Source of the DNA: Ichthyophis bannanicus
Lineage: Eukaryota > Chordata > Amphibia > Gymnophiona > Ichthyophiidae
NCBI GenBank assembly: GCA_033557465.1
Contig: CM066033.1
Coordinates: forward strand, 584,628,438-584,692,437
Direction of reading: 5' to 3'
Length of the DNA stretch: 64,000 bases
Shown: one piece after another, positions 10,801 to 20,076 of the stretch
Layout of the letters: every line of letters begins with the position of its first letter
How positions within the stretch are numbered: position 1 is the stretch's first letter
Notes under the pieces: model-generated
Told to the model about the DNA's origin: nothing
What the model saw: only the letters and a program-made list of their open reading frames with translations
The model's database searches: none
Translations under genes and position numbers: made by a program

Positions 10801-11437
10801 AAGGGCTTCGGGGTTAGTGGAGCGATGGATGGAGAAGCTGACTGAAAGAGAGGGTGGACCGTATCAGGGCGGCCACACCACCACCAGATTTACCTAAACG
10901 TGGAGTGGAAACGGCAGAAAAGCCAGGGGGAAGGCAGCGGGCAAGGAGGGCATCCTCCCCGTCCCTAAGCCATGTCTCAGTCAAAAGAAGAAGGTCAAAT
11001 GAGGATCTGAGAACAAGATCATGGATAAGGAGAGTTTTGCTGCGTAAGGATCGACAATTGACTAAGCCGAGGGAGAGAAGAGACGTAGAGGGGGTAGAGG
11101 GAAAGGGGGGCGGAGAAGGTATGGTCGTGATTGGGCAAACACGAAGGTTGGAGAGACAGCGATATTGCGTGCGAGGCAACGAGGCAGGACGTCTGCCCCA
11201 GAACACAGGAATGGTTTCCATGGGGTAGACCGGAGAAAGGGGAGCGGGAGCAGAAGAACAGGGCGGGGGATCTGCCAAGAGTGAATAGTTGAATACTGTG
11301 GGAGATAAACTAGGAAACCGAAGAGAGGAGACGTCACCAGATACTAAGGGAGCACAAAGACTAACTAGAAGTAGAGAGTTAAAAAGCGCTATAAATATAC
11401 AGCCGCCGGAGCGGCCCCAAGGAGCGCACCTAAGGAG
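9331..11437 (-). mobile_element. Family B LINE, inverted 5' segment of a twin-primed insertion
   Basis: The 5' half of the LINE in reverse orientation: 5' UTR near 11437, endonuclease, then the RT N-terminal part ending at 9331. It breaks off at CATGATCGTGGTGATATC. The sense 3' half starts at 11438 with exactly this sequence. An inverted 5' part whose internal end faces the flank is the signature of twin priming during target-primed reverse transcription. Confidence 0.85.
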
Positions 11438-11569
11438 CATGATCGTGGTGATATCTCGGTGGCGGTTGCACTTGACCTTTCCACTGCTTTTGATCTGGTT
11501 GACCACTCCCTCCTTCTTCTTCGTCTTAGGGAAGCCGGTCTCTGTAGTACTGTTCACCGTTGGTTCCAC
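10814..11569 (-). pseudogene. Family B LINE 5' UTR and endonuclease N-terminal part
   Basis: Open frame whose last third is the endonuclease start: GLVNCRSLRSKT, LLLLTETWL (catalytic ETW), GGGVAALIR. The residues before it, which read antisense to the 3' segment, are not LINE protein. The frame shifts at about 10800-10840 and continues in the next entry. The real start codon cannot be chosen with confidence. Confidence 0.7.
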
Positions 11570-12595
11570 TCTTTTCTTTCTTCTCGTACTTGTGCTGTCA
11601 TATCACCATCCGCCTCTACCCCTCCCTCAGACTCTTTCCCTCTTTCCTGTGGGGTCCCTCAGGGTTCTGTCCTGGCTCCTCTTCTTTTTAACCTTTTCTT
11701 AGCCCCCTTGGCCCTTTTAATTCAACAGTCTGGTTTATCTGCCTTTCTCTATGCTGACGACATTATTCTGCTACATCACACATCCCCTTCTTGTCCTGAC
11801 CTTTCCGCGTTAAATTCCTGTCTCTCTACTGTGGCCAACTGGCTGACTCACAACTGTCTTCACCTTAATCTCACCAAGACTATTGCTATCTGGTTCTCCC
11901 ACAACAACCCTCCTCCCACGCTGGCCCCCTCTTTCTCCGGTTCTCCTGTTCCATTAGTTTCTTCATTTCGTTATCTTGGGGTTCACTTTGATTCTGACCT
12001 ATCTTTCCATTCCCATATATCACATATCACTAAATCTTCCTTTTTCTTCCTCCGACAAATTCGTGCAGTTCGCCCTTTCTTATCCTCTTCAGCGCTCACC
12101 ACTTTATTGCTATCTTTGGTTATATCACGGGTTGATTTCGCAAACTCACTATTCATTGGTCTTTCTAAATCCCAACAGTCCCGCTTACAACGGATTCAGA
12201 ATACTGCTGCCCGTTTGGTCACCCACTCCTCCCCCCGTGATCACATAACGCCCCTTCTATTTCGTCTTCACTGGCTCCCTTTTCCCTACCGTGCTCATTT
12301 CAAACTGCTCATTCTGGTTCACAAAGCTCTTCATACAGGCACCCCACAATACTTAACCGACCTTCTTTCTTTTCACTCTCCTCGTTCCTTCCACCTGAAC
12401 CGCCTCGCTCTCCCCTCCCCCTCCCGTGCCCATCTACAATCCACCTGTTCCTCCGCTTTCTTTTTTGCCGGCCCCGCCCTCTGGAACTCCCTCCCCTCCT
12501 CACTCCGCCTGGAACCTCACCACCCCACTTTTAAACAGAACTTGAAAACTCACCTCTTTTCCCTGGCGTTTGATGTCCCCTCTCCCTTCGTGTGA
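11438..12595 (+). CDS. LINE reverse transcriptase, catalytic part
   Basis: Open frame of 386 codons running in from the inversion junction. Blocks are VALDLSTAFDLVDHS, GVPQGSVLAPLLFNLFLA, FLYADDIILLHH (YADD), FRYLGVHFDSDLSFH, DHITPLLFRLHWLPF and ALWNSLPSSLRL. The frame is intact. The RT N-terminal part of the same insertion lies inverted at 9331-10800, so no working protein can be made. Confidence 0.85.
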   Translation, partial: HDRGDISVAVALDLSTAFDLVDHSLLLLRLREAGLCSTVHRWFHSFLSSRTCAVISPSASTPPSDSFPLSCGVPQGSVLAPLLFNLFLAPLALLIQQSGLSAFLYADDIILLHHTSPSCPDLSALNSCLSTVANWLTHNCLHLNLTKTIAIWFSHNNPPPTLAPSFSGSPVPLVSSFRYLGVHFDSDLSFHSHISHITKSSFFFLRQIRAVRPFLSSSALTTLLLSLVISRVDFANSLFIGLSKSQQSRLQRIQNTAARLVTHSSPRDHITPLLFRLHWLPFPYRAHFKLLILVHKALHTGTPQYLTDLLSFHSPRSFHLNRLALPSPSRAHLQSTCSSAFFFAGPALWNSLPSSLRLEPHHPTFKQNLKTHLFSLAFDVPSPFV

Positions 12596-12805
12596 ATCCC
12601 ATGTGTCCTATTCTTGCTTTCCTCGTGTTTGTGTTCTGTTATATTTTTGGTCCTGTCTCTCCTGTTTATTGCTTTCCTATTAAGAATTTGTATTTCTATT
12701 CCATTTCGTTGGCTTCGGCCTTCTTTTTATTTGGTTTTATTGTACACCGCTTTGCCTACCCTGAAAGGCGGTTTTTTTATCAAATGAAATAAAACATAAA
12801 ACATA
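11438..12805 (+). mobile_element. Family B LINE, sense 3' segment of the twin-primed insertion
   Basis: RT, 3' UTR and tail. The end reads CCTGAAAGGCGGTTTTTTTA and then AAATGAAATAAAACATAAA. A possible degenerate target duplication is AGATGCGTCACGG left of 9331 and AGATGTCTCACAGG right of 12805; these match only partly, so I do not rely on it. Confidence 0.85.
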
Positions 12806-12829
12806 AACAGATGTCTCACAGGTCACACT

Positions 12830-13167
12830 GTGTCTCACCCACAAGCACTCGGCAGGCGCTGATGGCCATTTGTGAGGCGATACGTGGCTGATGGGAGGAG
12901 CAACGTGCACAACGGCAGGAGAGGCAGGCCCACATCCGGGTGGTGCACGGTCTCCGCAGGGACGTGCACGGCCTATACGAGGAGATCAGCCAGCTGCGTG
13001 GGACAGCCAGAGCATCGGGGATTGATCGGGTGGCCAATGCACTGGAGGCCATGGCTGGTCGTTGGCAGCAGCCAGCAGCAGCAGCAGCAGCAGTAGCATC
13101 AGCACCAATGCCAAGGGGTATGAGGGGCCATGGTGGGCATGGACGTGGGCGGCCACGCAGGTCGTGA
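12830..13167 (+). pseudogene. Last exon of a Myb-like (Harbinger-type) gene family member
   Basis: Reading toward the stop at 13165-13167, the frame gives a helical, charged segment (VHGLRRDVHGLYEEISQLRG, then IDRVANALEAMAGRW). A poly-Ala run (GCAGCAGCAG) and a Gly/Arg tail ending GHGRGRPRRS follow. The last exon of the intact gene at 49930-49677 has the same plan: helix with ALEGM, low-complexity run, tail ending [10 protein letters not shown]. An in-frame TGA near 12892 breaks the upstream part. The LINE tail ends just before it, so upstream exons are not adjacent. Confidence 0.6.
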
Positions 13168-14190
13168 GTCTGGGGAAGCGGGTCAACATGTCCTCCACAT
13201 TAAAGACACCTTCACTTGTTGATACCTATGTGCACGTGTCCAGTGTTTGTGTCTGTGCTCCCATGCTTACACTATCCCCCATGTGGTCACCCTGGTCACA
13301 TGTGCCTTCCCATTTCCCTGGGGGGGTGGGGGGGTCTACACTGCCACCAATCAGCACAGATAGGTTCTGCCATGCCACGTATGCCATGCACCGTGCCATG
13401 TGTGCACTGCTATAAAACACCCTAGGGATATACCCTAACTCCCCCTTCTAACTGGTATATATGTATGTTGGATCATTTACCTTGTGAAGATTGCCCCCTC
13501 TCTCTCACAGCATATCCTCCCTTATAGTATATTTAAATGTGTGACCCTTCTCTCAGACCCACACCAAGGTCTAATTAGCATATTCACCTCAGATGCTTCA
13601 GAGAAAAACAGTACAGTCAAAGGTACTTAGCTACAGTCAGTAGTTTACCCTCATCCAGCACCTGTAGAGAACCACTGCTCCTCCTCCACACCACCATCGA
13701 CTTCTATGAGCTTCACCACCTACCACCTTGTCCTACTCCTGGATACAACAGTCCTTCCTATTTCTCCTGCCTCATAAATATTACTATCTTTTCTCTTCAA
13801 CTTCCTCAGATTGTGATGCATCAAATATGCAGACAGAACATCATAGCCACCATGCATGTGTCCATGTCTGCTGGACAGCTCAGCACATGGGTACATCCCG
13901 GGGGCACCAGGGGACACATACGCCTGAACACATGGCCATCCCCCACATCTGATGTGGGGCCCATTACATGTATGTTAAATATGTCTACCACACATACACA
14001 CTGGGACATTTGCACATGTGTCATGCTCACTTCAACAGCATGTCTGTAAGGGAGACACATGACAATTGTGATGTGTACCCAAAAATAGTATTCCTCTTTA
14101 TTTACAGATATCTTTCCTATTTACAATTGGCCACATGTGTTGGTCCCGGGTCAAAGGACATCACAGGGCATGGGTACAATGTGGCACTGG
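13168..14190. other. Stretch without recognised features
   Basis: About 1 kb rich in ACATG, CACATG and CCCATG words. No domain, RNA gene or clear repeat boundary was recognised, and the frames are short and without composition typical of protein. Confidence 0.5.
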
Positions 14191-14194
14191 GTGC

Positions 14195-15068
14195 TCACAC
14201 ACCCTGGGGTCCACCATTAGCGGATGGCTGGGGAGATGCGATGCCCATGCCAGGCACATGCTGCAGGTGCATCTCCTCAGCCATACACTCTATGGCACCT
14301 GCCAGACGCCTGATGGCACGGTCATGGTCCTGCTGGGAATGCAGCACAGTACCCATTGCCAAAGACAGGTAGCCCACGCAGATGCCATCACACCCACACC
14401 ATGTGTCTGATGTCTGCGTGGTGGCATCTGCATGACCCCTGTCTGTGGCAATGTTTGCTGTTGCCACACCCATCGGCCACCATCGCCGCACACATGGGGC
14501 AGGTGGCAGGGGCCCCCAGTGCCCTGTGCTGTCCTGTGACCCATCCCACCCACAGGCCTGCACTCCCTGCCCTCCCCGCTCTCCCCACCCTCCTCCCTAC
14601 CCTCCACCTCACCCCTCTCCTCCCCGCCAATGCCTCCCCATCACCTCACACTCCACAGCCTCCCCGCTCTTCTCATCCTCCTCCTCCCCTCCCACCACCT
14701 CAACATCACCCTCACCCTCCCCACCCTCCACGCTGTCCTCACCCTCCTCCTCCCCCCACTGCCTCACCATCACCCTCACCCTCCCCACCCTCCATGCTCT
14801 CCTCCCCCTCCTCCTCCCCCCAACGCCTCACCATCAGCCTCACCCTCCCCGCCCTCCCTACTCTCCTCACCCTTCTCCTCCCCCCCCCCACAGCGTCCAC
14901 ATTACACTCCCCCTCCCCTCCCTCCCACCCCTCCCCATCCTCTACCTCCTCCATGTGCTCTTCAGGCCCTCTGGCATCATCCTCCACCTCTAGGATCTCC
15001 AACATCGCTGGCGGGCTGTGCAGGTCTGGCCCTGGTGCTGATGGGCCCCTTGCCAGCATCTGCATCCT
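14195..15068 (-). pseudogene. Acidic penultimate/last exon of a Myb-family copy
   Basis: The exon begins after TTTCCCCCACAG at 15069 and reads LEVEDDARGPEEHMEEVEDG. It then enters a long acidic and Gly-rich stretch made by a roughly 66-bp minisatellite, and near the end shows GHADATTQTSDTW and IRRLAGAIECMAEEMHL. The copy at 47.9-48.4 kb has HADATTQTPGT at the equivalent place. The parts lie in different frames, so it is broken. The plus-strand Pro/Ser-rich frames over this region are shadows of the repeat. Confidence 0.55.
14570..14895. repeat. Pyrimidine-rich minisatellite within the acidic exon
   Basis: Imperfect tandem units of about 66 bp, each containing CTCACCATCACCCTCACC-like and CTCCTCCTCCCCCC-like words. 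On the minus strand they encode runs of Glu and Gly, so unit-number changes would alter the length of the acidic region. Confidence 0.7.
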
Positions 15069-15197
15069 CTGTGGGGGAAACCAGACATTAGCACAGCGTC
15101 ATGCATTTGCCACATCACAGAAATGTAGTATGTAGCCCCACAGGCTGCTAGGCCACTGGGATATGCTGTTGTGCGATGCAGAGACTGCAACACTCAC

Positions 15198-15291
15198 CGT
15201 CACGTTGGGCCATCGCCTTATGGTGCAGCCGGTTGAGGTAGAGCGGACAGTGCAGGTGCATCTCGTGGTCCTTCTTCTATAGGTCCTCCAC
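15198..15291 (-). pseudogene. Internal exon of the Myb-family copy
   Basis: A 94-bp exon between CCCCAG (acceptor, right) and GTGAGTG (donor, left). It encodes VEDL and then an in-frame TAG, followed by KKDHEMHLHC and LNRLHHKAMAQ in the same frame. The related exon at 23855-23948 has the same length and borders, also with a stop. The copy at 47708 reads VEDLRKKGRELRLQ without a stop. Confidence 0.55.
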
Positions 15292-15311
15292 CTGGGGGCA
15301 AATTCAATGTT

Positions 15312-16107
15312 TATTTATTTATTTATTTATTTGTCATAAATTTGTATACCACTACTTCCAGCGATCAGCAGCGGTCCACTTGTGAAACAAGGGTGGATGT
15401 ACAGAACAGTTTAAGTATACAATCTGATTACAGGGAGGAGCATACATCAATCCAAATATGGTACAGTTATACATTTGAACAGAGGGGAGTATATTAGATT
15501 TGTAGATGAGCAAGGGGGTTAGAATATATACATATATACATTTTAAAAATCCATAGCTGCATGAAGTATTTCCAAAAAATATAGTATTCTATAACCAGGA
15601 TGGAAGGCCGTTATTCATTGATCAGAGGAAAGGTAGGCACGATGGGATATGATATGAGTTGAATCTGCCATAATGAGACTGGAACAGGTGGGTCTTAAGC
15701 TTTTTCCTGAAGTCCTTTAGGTCTTTGATCAGACGTATTTCATGAGGCAGCTGGTTCCAGAGCATGGGTGCTGAATACGTGTAGGCTCTGTTGCTCGTCC
15801 GTTCTTTAACTGCTCTTATGCTAGTTGGTACGCAGAGGGTGTTAAGGTTAGTGGTCCGTCTGCTTCTGTTGAGGGGTTGTGTGGTGATAAGGTTAGAGAG
15901 GAAAGAAGGGGATACTTTGTGGATAATTTTAAATGTTGTTACTAGTATTTTGTATTTTATTCGTGCAGTGATGGGGAGCCAGTGAAGCTCAATCAGGACT
16001 GGTGTGATGTGATCTACCAGGTTCTTGTTCATAATAATCCTGGCTGATACATTTTGTGCCATTTGTAGGATGTTTAAGGTTTTCTTCGGTAGACCTTGTA
16101 ATATGGC
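15312..16107 (-). mobile_element. L2-like LINE (family A relative), 3' end, antisense
   Basis: The minus-strand frame carries ILQGLPKKTLNILQMAQN, DHITPVLIELHWLPI and LWNQLPHEIRL, the C-terminal RT region of L2-like LINEs, ending at 15622. The 3' UTR runs to a (TAAA)n tail seen as TTTATTTATTTATTTATTT at 15311-15334. It is 5'-truncated at 16107 against the Harbinger-like sequence. Confidence 0.8.
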
Positions 16108-16940
16108 ACAATATTGGGACCATTAGGGGACAGATATCCCTGGCCATGGCCTACTGAATATCACACATGGCTGTGAGCAGCAGGGGGCTGCTACTGCTGT
16201 GCCCAATGGGTCCGATAATAGCTGTTGCCCATATTCTGGTGGTGCGCAGTTCCAGGACACCCAGTGTGCAGATAGGCGGCTGCCTAACATGTGGGGTCTG
16301 GGGTACGGGTGCCTACATAGACATCCAGACTTCCACCAGCACCTGGCAATATTATGTGCCCTTTGGGGTACCTGCTGGGTAATGTCCCCTGGATGGGACA
16401 CTGTGGGATAGAGACCCATGGGCATGCTTGACCTTGGTCAGTTGCTGTCTTGGTGATTTCCATTTTCTGCATTTCTATATGCCACCTAGGCATATGCCTA
16501 GTCCACACTTTGCCCCATCTGCCCCACTGCATGTCCCGTCTGCTGCCCCCCTATGCCCTATTTGGAACATCACCATAGTGCCCTTTCATACATGGGCACT
16601 ATGCTGTTGCTGCACATTTAGCACTACTGTCACTTTTCTTCGGCTCCCTGCCTATGCTGTATATTGTTCACACTTAAATGGTTTCTCTCTCCTGCATATA
16701 TGCCTCTAACGAAAGGTTTTCATTTGCGTTAAATTTCGATCCTTCATTTCCCGACGTTAGTGTGCCAGGAGCCTCTCCACGTCCACTCCATGCCCATTTA
16801 CCCCTTCTGTCCGCCCTCTCTCCACCCTCTGCGGCACTTATCGCCGCCGGAGATGTTAACGCGTGATAGCATTACTTATCGCGCAATAACGTAACAGCTG
16901 CTACATTATCGCAGTTTAGTAAACATACCCCATAGTGTAA
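16108..16940 (+). mobile_element. Harbinger-like repeat, 3' part (copy 3)
   Basis: Matches the distal part of copy 1 with shared words such as GTACCTGCTGGGTA and GGCGGCTGCCTA. It ends with TTTAGTAAACATACCCC at 16915-16931, the exact inverse of the terminus at 17761-17777. No transposase was seen. Confidence 0.6.
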
Positions 16941-17220
16941 TGGAAGTTTCCCTGAAGAAGCCGGCATACGGAGAAACCATGACTCATGGCTGAACTATGA
17001 GATTTTTCACATGGTTATTTGGCGATAGCTAAGCTTTGTGTTTTCTTTGATTGTCCAGCTGAGACTTTTCTTACCAATGGTTCTCTCGCGTTTATGAGGG
17101 ATTTGTGTCTTTGAAGGAGGTTAGAAGATCTTTTGTATCCGGTGAGTTTTGTAATATGGTTGAATAGAAGCAATGTTTTGGTTGTAAGTAAATGAGGCAC
17201 ATGGATACAATTTATATGAA

Positions 17221-17260
<40 letters not shown>
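17221..17260. repeat. (TA)n microsatellite
   Basis: Alternating TA over about 38 bases. The minus-strand frame through it (Tyr-Ile repeats) is an artefact of the repeat. The flanking 17.0-17.7 kb shows no recognisable gene. Confidence 0.9.
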
Positions 17261-17262
<2 letters not shown>

Positions 17263-17964
17263 AATTTTTCATCAGTGTACCTTTTAGACTACAAGGGAAC
17301 ATATTTTGTATTTTGTTGTAGTGCTTAAATGGAGAGCTGTTGGTTACATATATTAAGAAATCCATGGTGGTGAAATGATTGCATTTGTGTTTCCTTTAGA
17401 ACAACACAGGCATGCAAAATGACATTTGGAGAATTCAGCACTAGTGCAATACCATTGGATTAGTCATGGTCAGAAGGTCTAGCGATGTGAAATACCATGA
17501 GTATCAGTTGATGAAAAATACCATGAGCATGTGTTGGAGCATGCAATACTAATTGGGGGGATGTGCAATATGCAATGTGCAGCATGAATGTTAATTGTTA
17601 ATTTCTAATATAAGGAGTATGTAATACAAATTGGGGGGGGTACAATATGCTATATGTAATATGAATGTTAGCTGTTATTTTCTAATATAAGTGAAATGAC
17701 ATATGAGGCATTTAGAAGTATATTTATGTTATTATAGATTTTGATGGAATAAGAGAATTAGGGGTATGTTTACTAAACCGTCTTAATGTGTGCCTGGCGA
17801 TAGTGTGCAGGCTGCCATAAAAGGAGTGGGCGTTTCAGTCTTAAAGTAGCAAAACGGGATTATCGCGCGATAACGCGCACTGCTGCGCACATTAACGGGC
17901 TAAGCGCTGCTAAGTGCGTTCACGCGCAGTAATCTTAAGTAGGCACCCAGATATGCAAATACAG

Positions 17965-18040
17965 AAACAGAGGTGTAGTACAATGGTTAATACAGTGACT
18001 GATGATACAGGGGTCATGAGTTTGATCCCCCAGTGTGCCT
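17965..18040 (+). repeat. tRNA-like (SINE-type) module, plus strand
   Basis: A-box-like GTAGTACAATGG and B-box-like GAGTTTGATCCCC are spaced as in a tRNA gene. The acceptor stem does not pair, so this is a tRNA-derived promoter module in the repeat and not a tRNA gene. Confidence 0.5.
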
Positions 18041-18297
18041 AATGCATAAGGCTGGATGAGGCATCAGCTTTGACATGTAAGTATTGTTTCTTGAAGCATT
18101 TTATTTGTATTTTAATTATTGCTGCCAGCAAACACACCCTCACATGCCATAACCTAAGGTGCTGTATAAGGCACCCTATAAGGCACTCCATAGGGCACAT
18201 TATAAAGTGCACTGTCTGCCACGGCACCCTATAATGTCCAGTATACAGCACCCTATAAGGCGCTCCATAGGACACCTTATAAGGCACCTTATATGGA

Positions 18298-18375
18298 CTG
18301 TAACAATAAGGTGCCTCAGAAGGCGCTTTATAGGGCGACCTATAAAGCGCCTTCTGAGGCACCTTATGGTTACAG
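18298..18375. repeat. Near-perfect palindrome with 36-bp arms
   Basis: Arms 18306-18334 and 18339-18367 are exactly complementary over 29 bp around the 4-base loop GCGA. They extend outward by 7 more pairs after one mismatch. The arms start ATAAGGTGCCTCAGAAGG. The palindrome sits between the plus-strand tRNA-like module at 17965 and the minus-strand one at 18440, within a wider block of inverted CCTATAAGGCGC-like words. Confidence 0.9.
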
Positions 18376-18439
18376 AACTCTGAGGGTGTTTTTGCTGGAA
18401 GCACTAATGTACATTAAAAATAGACAATGCTCCGGACAG

Positions 18440-18522
18440 CCCTATCAAATAACCCCACTGTGGGTGTGAACCTACGATCTCTGGCTTCAAAAGCAGTGAA
18501 GTAACCAGTGGGCTACAGCTAC
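18440..18522 (-). repeat. tRNA-like (SINE-type) module, minus strand
   Basis: The minus strand has GTAGCCCACTGGTTAC as A-box-like and TAGGTTCACACCC as B-box-like sequence. It is the counterpart of 4195-4278 in copy 1. Confidence 0.5.
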
Positions 18523-20076
18523 TAACAAGCCCCTGGCTGGCTACAGAAGGACTGCATGTCACCACACAAACAGTCTGCTGTGGTTACCAGGATAGGGTTA
18601 ACCCACCCATACCCATGATGCACTGCACATGCTAATCAGCAGTCTACAGATGATCACAAGATGGGGTATGCACCCCCACAGCACCTCGGCCTGGTAGGGG
18701 GAACTGACCATGTGCACCCCCACAGCACTTCAGCCTGGTAGGGGGTACTGACCGTGTGTGTTACTGGCACAGAGTAGCTACAGACCGTCACATTGTGCGG
18801 GTACTGAGCTCACCCTGAGAGTGAGGTGGGGCACCCAGCACCGGGTCCACAGCACCTTGCATAGCTGAAATAGGCTATGATGCAGGTCCCCATCAGTGCT
18901 AGTGTGTGTGATAGGTAGTTCCTACAGACACGTCTGTATTTCTCAGTCATGTCTAGTCCTTATGGGATATGATGCACCCAAAATAGTGTATATCCTGTGT
19001 TGGTATCATGGTCACATGATGTAGGTGAAGGGGGGGAGTGTTTGGACCCATAGGTGGATTATGTACCACCACCCACCCCACCCCACCCCACCCTCTCAGG
19101 GTGGGAAACAGGATCTCATACCAACAGAGCAACACTCTACCTCCCCACGATGGTGGCAGTAGAGAGGACCATCAATCCCAGTCTTGCTGGGGAACAGACA
19201 TCCTACAGGGCAGTCAATGCAGATCTGTACACATCCATAAGGCAAGGCAAACAGAAGGCCTGAAAATACTCAACTGCCCCCCCACCTCTATCTGACATTC
19301 TCCAGCTGCTGCACCCTGCAAGATGTTCCATCCAGACACATACTAGCTGCAGACAGTCTACTAACTAGTCTATAATGCATGTTTCTGGAAAAGATGCATG
19401 TACCCAGAACTGGGATGTCAACATACACACCAAGCAGATAAGTCAGTGATTGGGTCCCAAAAGGAAACCCATGAACATCACATAACAAAAACACTATATA
19501 CCACTTTGGGGGAACCTAGCCATGCTGTGGTCACTGCTCAGTCAGGGTGAGAGTGACCTCGCAGCAGGACATGCTGTGGCCACCATGTCCATGCAGGTGG
19601 TTGTCAGGCACTACAATGTCCGAGTCATTGCCCTATGCCCTTTGCAGATGCATCCTGGCCAGGCCACCCTGTCCGGGCTATACCCATGGTACCTTGCTCC
19701 TCATTATGCACATTGGCAGGCCAATACTGGCAACAGTGTGGGCTGAGGAAGGTGTTGGCAGACACCACACACTGGATAGACAAACACACGCTCCCACACC
19801 TATGCCAGCATTGTGCAAATATAGAGGCTCTTGGCAGCCCTGGCCACCGCACCAGTCCTGGGAACAATATAGGCATGGCTATGGTACGCAATACTGTTGG
19901 GGTCACTCCCCAGGGTGGTAAACACTGTCAGACACCAGACCTGAAGCACACTCCACAGACATCAGAAAGGTTGCTATGATGCAGCTCAATCAGCAAATTG
20001 TGCTTAACTTAGGAATTGCTATCTGCCAGTAATCATAGCAACTGTTTGATAGGTGTGTACCGTATTCCCAGGTTTA

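Noticed and set aside
9749..11702. Plus-strand frames across the inverted LINE half
   Set aside because: Shadows of the minus-strand endonuclease and RT frames, with Gly/Arg/Glu-rich composition.
14356..15135. Pro/Ser-rich plus-strand protein
   Set aside because: It is the antisense shadow of a pyrimidine-rich minisatellite within a minus-strand acidic exon.
17015..17365. Minus-strand frame with Tyr-Ile repeats
   Set aside because: Produced by the (TA)n microsatellite; no domain on either side.
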